Source: Methanolinea mesophila
GTDB taxonomy: Archaea > Halobacteriota > Methanomicrobia > Methanomicrobiales > Methanospirillaceae
Length of the DNA stretch: 64,000 bases
Direction: 5' to 3'
Assembly: GCF_017873855.1 (NCBI RefSeq)
Contig: NZ_JAGGKR010000001.1
Coordinates: 1,679,529-1,743,528, forward strand
The notes beneath the pieces were generated by a model. That model worked only from the letters and a program-made list of their open reading frames with translations, was not told the DNA's origin and made no database searches. Positions 1 through 6,755 of the stretch are shown here, one piece after another (position 1 is the first letter of the stretch; every line of letters begins with the position of its first letter). Position numbers and translations under genes: made by a program.

Positions 1-253
1 CAGTCCTTCTTGAATGATAGCGCAGGAAAAATTCAACAAGCCGGATAGTCCGAAAATACCTCCGTATCTATCCCTGGAATTCTCACGGTGGAAAAGCCAG
101 GGATGAGGGGATAAAAGCCTTAATTCGTATAATCATATACGGAAATTGGTGATGTATAACTTTTAAATATAATAATTGGAGATACCATAGGAAGAGCGCG
201 AAAAAAAACCGGCCCCCCCCGGGTAAAAGCTCTTTTTTTTTGTATAATTACGG

Positions 254-266
254 GTAGGTATCCTAC
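254..266. promoter_or_regulatory. Short inverted repeat upstream of fdhA
   Basis: The arms GTAGG and CCTAC are separated by TAT, directly followed by the palindrome CTACGTAG and an AT-rich promoter-like stretch. This could be an operator of the formate dehydrogenase operon. Low confidence, because short repeats occur by chance. Confidence 0.25.
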
Positions 267-376
267 GTAGTTAAATAAAAATCATTATTTCACTACATAC
301 ATTAATAATATTTAATTTATATTTTTCAAAAAATCAAATAAATACAATTAATTAAGCTTTCATAAAATGGCTCACT

Positions 377-391
377 GACGAATGATTCGTC
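377..391 (+). promoter_or_regulatory. Perfect inverted repeat in the fdhA 5' leader, abutting the Shine-Dalgarno
   Basis: GACGAAT and ATTCGTC are perfect 7-base arms around one G. The repeat ends next to GAGGT (392-396), which sits 8 bases before the ATG at 405. It could be a protein-binding operator or a small RNA hairpin that affects ribosome access. Confidence 0.4.
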
Positions 392-404
392 GAGGTATCG
401 AGTT

Positions 405-2471
405 ATGCAAATGAAATACGTTACTACTACATGCCCATATTGCGGAACGGGCTGTAGTTTCAATCTTGTGGTGTCCGACAACAAGGTGGCGGGGGTCGCA
501 CCTTACCAGCGGTCGCCCGTCAATGAAGGCAAAGTCTGCCCCAAGGGGACCTACGCTCACGAGTTCGTCAATCACCCCGACCGTCTTACCACTCCGCTGA
601 TCAAGAAGGACGGCAAGTTTGTCGAGGCGAGCTGGGACGAGGCCTACGACCTGATCGCCAAGAAGTTCAAGCAGTACAAGCCCGACGAGTGTGCCTGCCT
701 CTCCTCCGCCCGCGTCTCTAACGAGGAGAACTACGCGATGATGAAGTTCGCCCGTGGCGTGATGAAGACCCGGCACATCGACCACTGCGCCAGGCTCTGC
801 CATGCATCGACCGTGGCCGGGCTCGCGGCGACCTTCGGCTCCGGCGCGATGACCAACTCCATCCTGGACATCGCCGATTCGAAGTGCATGTTCATCATCG
901 GCAGCAACACCTTCGAGCAGCACCCGCTGATCGGGCGGAAGGTCATGCAGGCCAAGATGAAGGGTGCGAAACTGATCTACGCGGACCCAAGGTTCACGCC
1001 CACCGGCAAGCAGGCCGACCTTTACATGCAGTTCCGCTCCGGTTCCGACGTGGCCATCTTCAACGGCCTGATGCAGGAGATCTTAAAGAACGGCTGGGAG
1101 GACAAGGAATTTGTCAAGAACCGGACCAAGGACTTCGACAAACTGAAGGAAGAGGTCATGAAGCCGATGTACTCCCTGGAGAACGTCTCCAAGATCTCCG
1201 GGATCCCGGTCGAACAGCTCAAGACCTGTGCGGAATGGTTTGCAAAGGCAGAGTCTGCATGCATCCTCTACTCCATGGGTATCACCCAGCACACGGTCGG
1301 CGTGGACAACGTCAAGTCCGTGGCCAACATCCAGATGCTGACCGGCAATCTGGGCAGGCCCGGCACCGGCGTGAACGCACTCCGTGGCCAGAACAACGTG
1401 CAGGGCGCCTGCGACATGGGAGCGCTCCCCGTAGTGTTCACCGGGTACCAGAAGGTCATCGACGAGGCCGCCCACAAGAAGTTCGCCGACGCGTGGGGAT
1501 TCCCCGACGGCATCTGCGAGCCCAAGAACGGGTACGAAGTCACCACCATGATGGATGTCCTCGCCGACAAGCCCGGCGAGCTGAAGTGCATGTACATCAT
1601 GGGCGAGAACCCCATGATCTCCGACCCCGACCTCCACCACGTGGAGAAGGCGATCAAGAACCTCGAGTTCCTGGTGGTACAGGACATCTTCATGACCGAG
1701 ACCGCCGAGCTTGCCGACGTGGTCCTCCCCGCCTCCTGTTACGCGGAGAAGGACGGGACACAGACTTCCACCGAGCGCCGCGTGCAGATGTGGAGAACCG
1801 CACAGGCTCCCCCCGGCAAGGCGAAGCTCGACTGGCAGATCATCGCCGAGATCGCCGCAAAGATGGGATACGGGAAGCAGTTCGCATGGAAGAGCGCCGA
1901 AGACATCTTTACCGAGATCTCCAAGGTCACTCCCTCCTACGGTGGAATGAACTATAAGCGGCTCAGCAGACCCGAAGCGCTCCACTGGCCGTGCCCCGCT
2001 GCGGACCACCCGGGGACCCCTATCCTGCACAAGGAGAAGTTCGCCCACCCCGATGGCCTGGGCCAGTTCTTCGCCTGCGCCTACAAGCCCCCGGCAGAAG
2101 TCCCGGATGCGTCATACCCGTACATCCTCACCACCGGCCGGTGCCTGTGGCACTGGCACACCGGCACCATGACCCGGCGTTCCAAGGACCTGGAGGCGGA
2201 AGAGCCCACCGGATGGATCGAGATCAACCCCGAGGACGCCAAGGCGCTCGGCATCCAGAACAAGGAGATGGTGAAGGCCATCACCCGGCGCGGCGAGGTC
2301 AAGGTCCCTGCCCGGGTCACGAAGGACATCATGAAAGGCGTGATGTTCATGCCGTTCCACTTCAAGGAATGCGCCGCGAACGTGCTGACCAACAACGCAC
2401 TCGACCCCATCGCCAAGATCCCGGAGTTCAAGGCGTGTGCGGTCCGGGTTGAGAAGATCAAGGAGGCCTGA
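405..2471 (+). CDS. fdhA: Formate dehydrogenase catalytic alpha subunit (molybdopterin, F420-linked type)
   Basis: Oxidises formate to CO2 at a Mo or W bis-pterin cofactor; electrons pass through a 4Fe-4S cluster to FdhB, which in methanogens reduces F420 or feeds heterodisulfide reductase. The 688-residue protein is full length. The N-terminal 4Fe-4S ligands are C10, C13, C17 and C45. The metal ligand position is Cys132 in the motif ARLCHAS, where E. coli FdhF has selenocysteine, so this is a cysteine form. A molybdopterin dinucleotide-binding domain occupies the last 120 or so residues. The start at 405 has GAGGT upstream; ATG 411 is an alternative. fdhB follows after 2 bases, so the two are cotranscribed. 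No fdhC transporter is adjacent. Confidence 0.97.
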   Translation: MQMKYVTTTCPYCGTGCSFNLVVSDNKVAGVAPYQRSPVNEGKVCPKGTYAHEFVNHPDRLTTPLIKKDGKFVEASWDEAYDLIAKKFKQYKPDECACLSSARVSNEENYAMMKFARGVMKTRHIDHCARLCHASTVAGLAATFGSGAMTNSILDIADSKCMFIIGSNTFEQHPLIGRKVMQAKMKGAKLIYADPRFTPTGKQADLYMQFRSGSDVAIFNGLMQEILKNGWEDKEFVKNRTKDFDKLKEEVMKPMYSLENVSKISGIPVEQLKTCAEWFAKAESACILYSMGITQHTVGVDNVKSVANIQMLTGNLGRPGTGVNALRGQNNVQGACDMGALPVVFTGYQKVIDEAAHKKFADAWGFPDGICEPKNGYEVTTMMDVLADKPGELKCMYIMGENPMISDPDLHHVEKAIKNLEFLVVQDIFMTETAELADVVLPASCYAEKDGTQTSTERRVQMWRTAQAPPGKAKLDWQIIAEIAAKMGYGKQFAWKSAEDIFTEISKVTPSYGGMNYKRLSRPEALHWPCPAADHPGTPILHKEKFAHPDGLGQFFACAYKPPAEVPDASYPYILTTGRCLWHWHTGTMTRRSKDLEAEEPTGWIEINPEDAKALGIQNKEMVKAITRRGEVKVPARVTKDIMKGVMFMPFHFKECAANVLTNNALDPIAKIPEFKACAVRVEKIKEA

Positions 2472-2473
2472 AA

Positions 2474-3625
2474 ATGGTAGCGAAAGGCGACATGGTCTAT
2501 GCATGGACCAGCGACGCGGAGATCGCAAAGAAGGCGGAGTGCGGCGGAGCGGTGACCGGCCTGCTCAAGTACGCTCTCGAGAACAAGATGGTTGACGCGG
2601 TCCTTGCCGTGAAAAAGGGTGCGGACGTGTACGATGCGCTCCCGGTGCTGGTTACCGATCCGAAAGACCTCGCAGCCACTGCGGGATCGCTCCACTGCGG
2701 GACTCTCCTGCTCTCAAAAACGGTGAAGAAGTACCTTGCCGGTGCGAAGGACCGGAAGATCGGGATGACCGTGAAGGGCTGCGACCTGATGGGACTCTAC
2801 GAGCTTTCCCGGAGAAACGAGATCAATATGAACAATCTCCTCCTGATCGGGGTCAACTGTGGAGGCACCGTGAGCCCGGTCAGTGCAAGGAAGATGATCA
2901 AGGAAAAGTTCGGAGTGGACCCGGACAGCGTTCACAAGGAGGAGATCGACAAGGGCCAGTTCATCATCGAGTACGAGGGAGGCCACAAGGGCATCTCCAT
3001 CGACGAGCTTGAAGATGAGGGATACGGCCGCCGGTCCAACTGCCGCCGGTGCAAGCTGAAAGTTCCCCGCCAGGCGGACCTCGCCTGCGGGAACTGGGGA
3101 GTCATCGGCGACAAGGCCGGCAAGGCCACCTTCGTCGAGGTCTGCAGTCAGAAAGGCGCTGAACTGCTTGACAAGGCGATAAAGAGCGGTGCAATTGCCT
3201 CTGAAGCCGCGAACCCCAAGGGGATCGAGATCCGGGGTAAGGTCGAGAACGCCATGTACAAGCTGGGGGAGAAGTGGCGGAACAAGGACTTCTCGGCACT
3301 CAAGGCGGACCCGTGGGGTACCATCAACAAGGAGACCTCCCGGTGCATCAAGTGTTATTCATGTATCGAGAATTGTCCCGTGTGTTTCACGTCGGCCGAT
3401 GCGCTGAAGAAGAGCTCCTACATGATCACCTCGGGAGAAGTCCCGCCGAACCCGATGTTCCATCTCAGGAGATTCGCCCACATCTCTGATACGTGTGTCA
3501 ACTGCGGGCAGTGCGAAGAGCTCTGTCCCATGGAGATCAGGCTCGCCCTCTTCTCTCACGCGATCAGGGTCGAAGGAGATGCAGCATTCGAGCCAAAGCT
3601 CGGGGCCCCTGCCTATAAGAACTGA
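2474..3625 (+). CDS. fdhB: Formate dehydrogenase beta subunit (F420-reducing, FrhB/FdhB family)
   Basis: The 383-residue partner of FdhA carries FAD and passes electrons from formate to coenzyme F420. The N-terminal and central part is the FrhB/FdhB flavin domain, including a cysteine-rich stretch (RRSNCRRCKLK near residue 190). The C-terminal part has two ferredoxin-type 4Fe-4S motifs, CIKCYSCIENCPVC and CVNCGQCEELCPM. The gene starts 2 bases after the fdhA stop, a typical fdhAB operon. A T7 tract at 3666-3672 may end the transcript. Confidence 0.96.
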   Translation: MVAKGDMVYAWTSDAEIAKKAECGGAVTGLLKYALENKMVDAVLAVKKGADVYDALPVLVTDPKDLAATAGSLHCGTLLLSKTVKKYLAGAKDRKIGMTVKGCDLMGLYELSRRNEINMNNLLLIGVNCGGTVSPVSARKMIKEKFGVDPDSVHKEEIDKGQFIIEYEGGHKGISIDELEDEGYGRRSNCRRCKLKVPRQADLACGNWGVIGDKAGKATFVEVCSQKGAELLDKAIKSGAIASEAANPKGIEIRGKVENAMYKLGEKWRNKDFSALKADPWGTINKETSRCIKCYSCIENCPVCFTSADALKKSSYMITSGEVPPNPMFHLRRFAHISDTCVNCGQCEELCPMEIRLALFSHAIRVEGDAAFEPKLGAPAYKN

Positions 3626-3665
3626 TATCCACCGGTTGACCGTTGGGTGGGAGTAATCCCCCCTG

Positions 3666-3672
3666 TTTTTTT
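3666..3672 (+). terminator. T-tract terminator after fdhAB
   Basis: A run of seven T lies 40 bases after the fdhB stop, followed by a convergent gene. Archaeal RNA polymerase terminates on such U-rich tracts; no strong hairpin is needed. Confidence 0.45.
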
Positions 3673-3713
3673 CGAGTGATTCGTGCGGCGGGAAAAATAG
3701 AGAAATTATTACC

Positions 3714-4088
3714 TTATTTCGCCCCGGAGTCATCCTGCCAGAGGCCGAACGTATTGTTCTCCGTATCCGAGCAGACCGCGACGTACCCAAACCCGGGTAC
3801 CGGCATCCGGGGAAGGACCACGGTGCCCCCGGCATTCTTGATCTTCACCAGCATCGAATCGATGTCTTTTACCCCGAAATAGAGGGTAATCCGCTGTTCC
3901 GGATTCATCCGGGTGCCGAGCCCGCCTCCTATCCCCGGGTTCCCCTCGAGATCGGTGGTCTGGATGAGGGAGTAGTCCATCTCTCCCGGGTACTTCTCGT
4001 ACTTCCAGTCGGGAAAAAGCGAGGAATAAAATTTCCGGGCCCGGGCGGTATCGTCGGCGGGCAGGTCAAAATGTACTATTGTGGGCAT
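3714..4088 (-). CDS. VOC family (glyoxalase/bleomycin-resistance fold) protein
   Basis: A 124-residue single-domain protein of the vicinal oxygen chelate superfamily. It opens with PTIVHFDLPADD and continues with the pattern ARKFYSSLFPDWKYEK, typical of the family, then a GGGL turn and a C-terminal half containing LYFGVKDIDSMLVKIKNAGG and the closing GYVAVCSDTENN. Close relatives are annotated as glyoxalase-like proteins of unknown substrate. The start is supported by GGTGA 6 bases upstream. The gene is convergent with fdhB and appears monocistronic. The substrate cannot be told from sequence. Confidence 0.85.
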   Translation of the reverse strand: MPTIVHFDLPADDTARARKFYSSLFPDWKYEKYPGEMDYSLIQTTDLEGNPGIGGGLGTRMNPEQRITLYFGVKDIDSMLVKIKNAGGTVVLPRMPVPGFGYVAVCSDTENNTFGLWQDDSGAK

Positions 4089-4386
4089 GATTTCACCAAG
4101 ACCCAGATTGCCCCGCCGGACTATTTGTAGCTATCGCGGAAGGGGTAAAAGTGGCCCTTGTGACCCCGTGGCCACGTAACCTGCCGAAGACGTGCGGTCG
4201 ATATCCGGAACCTCCGGTCTTTGTGAAAAGAAGATGGGTTGAACTCATCGATCTCCTTCGGCGATGAATCGCGAAAAAACTCCGTCAGCGGTCTCTAAGG
4301 ACATTTGTATCTGCAGGATTTGATAATACGTCATGGAAACAGGATTTTCAGAAGAGAAAAAAAAAAGAAAAGATTGGGTTCCCGCT
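4089..4386. other. Intergenic region
   Basis: About 300 bases holding the promoter of the VOC gene (on the minus strand) and the 3' end of the next minus-strand gene. An A10-rich tract at 4360-4375 reads as a T tract on the minus strand and probably ends that gene's transcript. Nothing else is seen. Confidence 0.4.
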
Positions 4387-4692
4387 TTACTCGGGTATTT
4401 CCAGGTCGACCTCGATCCCCCCGACGCTTCCTGCCGAGATGTTGTAGATGAAAGCATAGATCGCTGCGACGATGAACCCCAGGATACCGCCGAGAATCAG
4501 CATAATGACGATTATCGCTGCACCGAGTCCCGCGAGCCCCAGGGCCCCGAGGCCGAGTGCGGAGAGAACGGTACCGCCTGCGATGGCGATGATGATCCCA
4601 TAAATCAATCCCCAGATCAGGCCGAAGATCGCCCCGATCTTTGCGACGGAGAGAACTCCGAGATGTTTTACTACCGTTGCCTTGACAACCAT
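4387..4692 (-). CDS. Small membrane protein, DUF3566-like in appearance
   Basis: The 101-residue start at ATG 4692 (MVVKATVVKHLGVLSVAKIGA) is preferred over a longer frame from 4740, because that extension is basic and unrelated to the membrane pattern. Two long hydrophobic segments, about residues 17-44 and 48-80, are glycine- and isoleucine-rich; the tail GGIEVDLEIPE is acidic. This resembles short membrane proteins common in Methanomicrobiales. The function is unknown. No operon partner is evident. Confidence 0.7.
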   Translation of the reverse strand: MVVKATVVKHLGVLSVAKIGAIFGLIWGLIYGIIIAIAGGTVLSALGLGALGLAGLGAAIIVIMLILGGILGFIVAAIYAFIYNISAGSVGGIEVDLEIPE

Positions 4693-5002
4693 GGTACACA
4701 CCGTTTTTTTACAGGTGAACGATATGACCGGTCTTTTCATAAATCTTCTGTGTCCGTAAGGAATTTCGGCATAGATTACGGTGGGATTTTATCCATGCGG
4801 GAAGTTCAGGACGGAAATTGGGAGGACGGTAGATCTGGTGGAAGACCCGGAAGTCGGGCCATCCGGCGGCCGGACCAGGTGAGGGGGATCCCCCCGGTTC
4901 AGGGCTGTACTCCCGGTCCGGGAACTCGAGGCCTATGAAACCGAACGGGTGCCTGCGGCCGGCCCGGGACATACTTTAAAATATTACGAACGACAGTTGA
5001 CC
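4693..5002. other. Divergent intergenic region
   Basis: Separates a minus-strand membrane protein gene from a plus-strand small gene. It holds a likely TATA box for the plus gene (4975-4983). The rest is GC-rich sequence with no convincing gene. Confidence 0.4.
4975..4983 (+). promoter_or_regulatory. TATA box, probably leaderless transcript
   Basis: TTTAAAATA lies about 20 bases before ATG 5003, with no Shine-Dalgarno between, the arrangement expected for a leaderless archaeal mRNA. Confidence 0.45.
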
Positions 5003-5266
5003 ATGGCACTTTTTCTCTTGAAGCAGAAGGTGAAGGAGGGGCACCGCCCTGGAGTGAACGAGATTGTGAGCCTGGTGGTCCGGGCGCAGAACGAAGAGAA
5101 AGCCAGGGATTTTGCTGCCCAGCACTCGAAGGGGGCTGAGTCTCCCCAGATATGGCGTGATTCCCAGTTTTCATCCTGCGAGGAGATAGTCTCGAACGGG
5201 GCGGAGATGATCGTCCTCCAGGGGACGTGGCCGCTTCCCTCGACACAATCGCGGTATAACCAGTAG
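5003..5266 (+). CDS. Hypothetical protein, 87 residues
   Basis: Starts MALFLLKQKVKEGHRPGV; the ATG at 5003 is chosen because a TATA box lies 20 bases upstream and the longer frame from 4949 would run through the promoter. The sequence is soluble, with the pattern VVRAQNEEKARDFAAQHSKG and a C-terminal EEIVSNGAEMIVLQG. It resembles small proteins that relay a residue pattern of alpha/beta type, but I do not recognise the family. It is isolated, so its neighbours give no functional hint. Confidence 0.65.
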   Translation: MALFLLKQKVKEGHRPGVNEIVSLVVRAQNEEKARDFAAQHSKGAESPQIWRDSQFSSCEEIVSNGAEMIVLQGTWPLPSTQSRYNQ

Positions 5267-5462
5267 CCGATCCAAACGGAAACAAGCCGGTGCGGGAGCT
5301 TCCGGGGAAATGAACATTCTTCCGGAAGAAATCGGGTTAGGGATCACCGGTATCCAAAATGCAGGAAAAAAAATGGGTAACCGGGGGGGAGGGGCCCTGC
5401 CCCGGGAAGTCTCCCCGGTAAATGGGTGTACCTCCATTTTCCATGTGCACGGCGGGATCAGG

Positions 5463-6380
5463 TTAACGGAACAGCCAGCCGAACCAGCCCCTGTTGTTGA
5501 GTTCTTGCTGGGCGTATTGCTGGAGCTGTGTCTGGTTCTGGGAGAGCACCTGGAGCTGGTCCTCCAATTGCTGGCGCACCTGGGAATCGCAGGTCGTACA
5601 GTTCAGGAGGAGCTGGTCCATCTCCCGGATCCGGTCCTGATTCTGGGTTGTGGTCTGCAGCAGGGTCTGGGCCGCCTGGGCGTCACCGCCGAGGAGGGTC
5701 CTCGTAAGCGGGTCCCGGTCCCGGATCTGCTGTTGTGTCTGATCGATTGTCGTCATCGACTGCTGGATCTCCTGGTACAACCTGGTGAGGTCAGGAGAGT
5801 CGTTTCTGGCAACACTCCCCGCGATGGAGAGGGAATAGGTTGCGAGCTCGTAATTTCTTTGGTCGTTGCTGAGACCCGGTTCACTCTGTAATTCCTGCTG
5901 GCGCTGCTGGACCTCCGAGAAGTAGCGGGTCACATCCTCCTGGTAGATCCGGTCCTGTTGCTGGACCTGATCGGAAGATTGTAACTGGTCCTGAGACTGC
6001 AGCTGATCAGGATAATGGATCTGGTCCTGGGACCGGGTCTGGTCGGAAGACTGGGACTGGTCCTGAGACTGCGACTGATCGGGAGAATGGATCTGGTCCT
6101 GTGATTGTGTCCCGGAGGTCTCTACCTGGGAACCGGAGCTCTGGTCCGGGCCGGAAGAGGAAGAACCTCCCGAATCGGAAGAGGATGAACCTGAATTGCC
6201 CGAATCGGATGAAGAGGAACCTCCCGAATCAGATGAGGATGAACCTGAATTTCCTGAATCTGAAGACGACCCCGATGAAGAACCGCCTCCGTTGTCACTG
6301 CCACCGTCGGCCAGTACAATTCCGGTACAACCTGAAATGCACAGGAGGACCACCAATACGACAAGAATTTTCGATTGCAT
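5463..6380 (-). CDS. Secreted lipoprotein with Ser/Gly and Gln/Ser/Asp repeats
   Basis: A 305-residue protein with a signal peptide ending in the lipobox ISGC (Cys18), so it is predicted to be lipid-anchored outside the cell. Residues about 25-85 are a Ser/Gly/Asp linker built of repeats such as SSSSDSGG. Residues about 85-150 are Gln-rich units of the type DQSQSQDQSQSSDQ. The C-terminal half is helical and Gln-rich (QQRQQELQSEPG, TTTQNQDRIREMDQ), with Cys residues in NCTTCDSQ. It ends in an aromatic tail, GWFGWLF. The function is unknown; it could be a cell-surface spacer or adhesin. The internal DNA repeats make copy number likely to vary. Confidence 0.8.
   Translation of the reverse strand: MQSKILVVLVVLLCISGCTGIVLADGGSDNGGGSSSGSSSDSGNSGSSSSDSGGSSSSDSGNSGSSSSDSGGSSSSGPDQSSGSQVETSGTQSQDQIHSPDQSQSQDQSQSSDQTRSQDQIHYPDQLQSQDQLQSSDQVQQQDRIYQEDVTRYFSEVQQRQQELQSEPGLSNDQRNYELATYSLSIAGSVARNDSPDLTRLYQEIQQSMTTIDQTQQQIRDRDPLTRTLLGGDAQAAQTLLQTTTQNQDRIREMDQLLLNCTTCDSQVRQQLEDQLQVLSQNQTQLQQYAQQELNNRGWFGWLFR
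5946..6300 (-). repeat. Low-complexity coding repeats in the lipoprotein gene
   Basis: Two tandem repeat tracts lie inside the gene: units of about 30-66 bases encoding DQ/SQ/SSDQ motifs (about 5946-6110) and shorter units encoding Ser/Gly/Asp (about 6150-6300). Both stay in frame. Confidence 0.6.
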
Positions 6381-6613
6381 GATATCACCGCGGATAGTGG
6401 GTACCCGTAGTTTCCCGCGTAGGCGAGGATGGGTGCGATGTATGATAAAAGTATCCCCTGCCCCCCCGGGGAGGACCTCGATACGGACGCGGTAAAAAAA
6501 ATTTTTCTGGATTTAAGGGCTTTATTGAATTCCGCGTCCTCCACGATTCATGGTGGATTAACCGATGAATATTTTTTTAAAATACTGCCGGGATATCAAA
6601 GAAGAGCGTGTAT

Positions 6614-6631
6614 GACGTTCCAGGGAACGTC
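6614..6631. promoter_or_regulatory. Inverted repeat GACGTTCC-AG-GGAACGTC
   Basis: Eight-base perfect arms lie around a two-base centre between glgP and the lipoprotein gene. It could be an operator for the lipoprotein gene, about 230 bases upstream of its start, or the stem of a 3' structure of the glycogen operon. Confidence 0.35.
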
Positions 6632-6646
6632 ACGAAGTGTAGATCT

Positions 6647-6655
6647 AAAAAAAAA
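6647..6655 (-). terminator. T-tract terminator of the glycogen operon
   Basis: A9 on the plus strand gives T9 on the minus strand about 100 bases past the glgP stop, suitable for archaeal U-tract termination. Confidence 0.4.
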
Positions 6656-6755
6656 GGTGATTTGGAAATTTTTTCAAGTGACGACTTTAATGAGGGCATC
6701 TCTTTCCAGGTCCTTGAAATGGAACAGAGATTGAACGATCTCTTTTTCACCAGCC

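Larger units (their letters stand above)
1..404. other. Intergenic region and fdh leader
   Basis: No gene is supported here. The first 120 bases have mixed composition. From about 120 on, the region is strongly AT rich, with candidate TATA elements near 155-175 and 310-325, a C8 run (213-220) followed by a T9 run, and two inverted repeats annotated separately. It reads as a long regulatory leader for fdhAB; the transcription start cannot be fixed by eye. Confidence 0.6.
6381..6755. other. Intergenic region between glgP and the lipoprotein gene
   Basis: Contains the promoter of the lipoprotein gene (TATA-like CTTTTATC on the minus strand near 6442-6450), an A8T5 tract near 6497-6510, an 18-base inverted repeat (6614-6631) and an A9 run (6647-6655), which is a T9 tract for transcripts leaving the glycogen operon. 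Confidence 0.45.

Noticed and set aside
213-220. C8 homopolymer followed by GGG and a T9 run in the fdh leader
   Set aside because: It may be a real regulatory or terminator signal or a sequencing artefact; with no companion evidence I did not interpret it further.
780-815. Selenocysteine in FdhA
   Set aside because: The metal-ligand codon at residue 132 is a cysteine codon (TGC), not in-frame TGA, so this is a cysteine enzyme.
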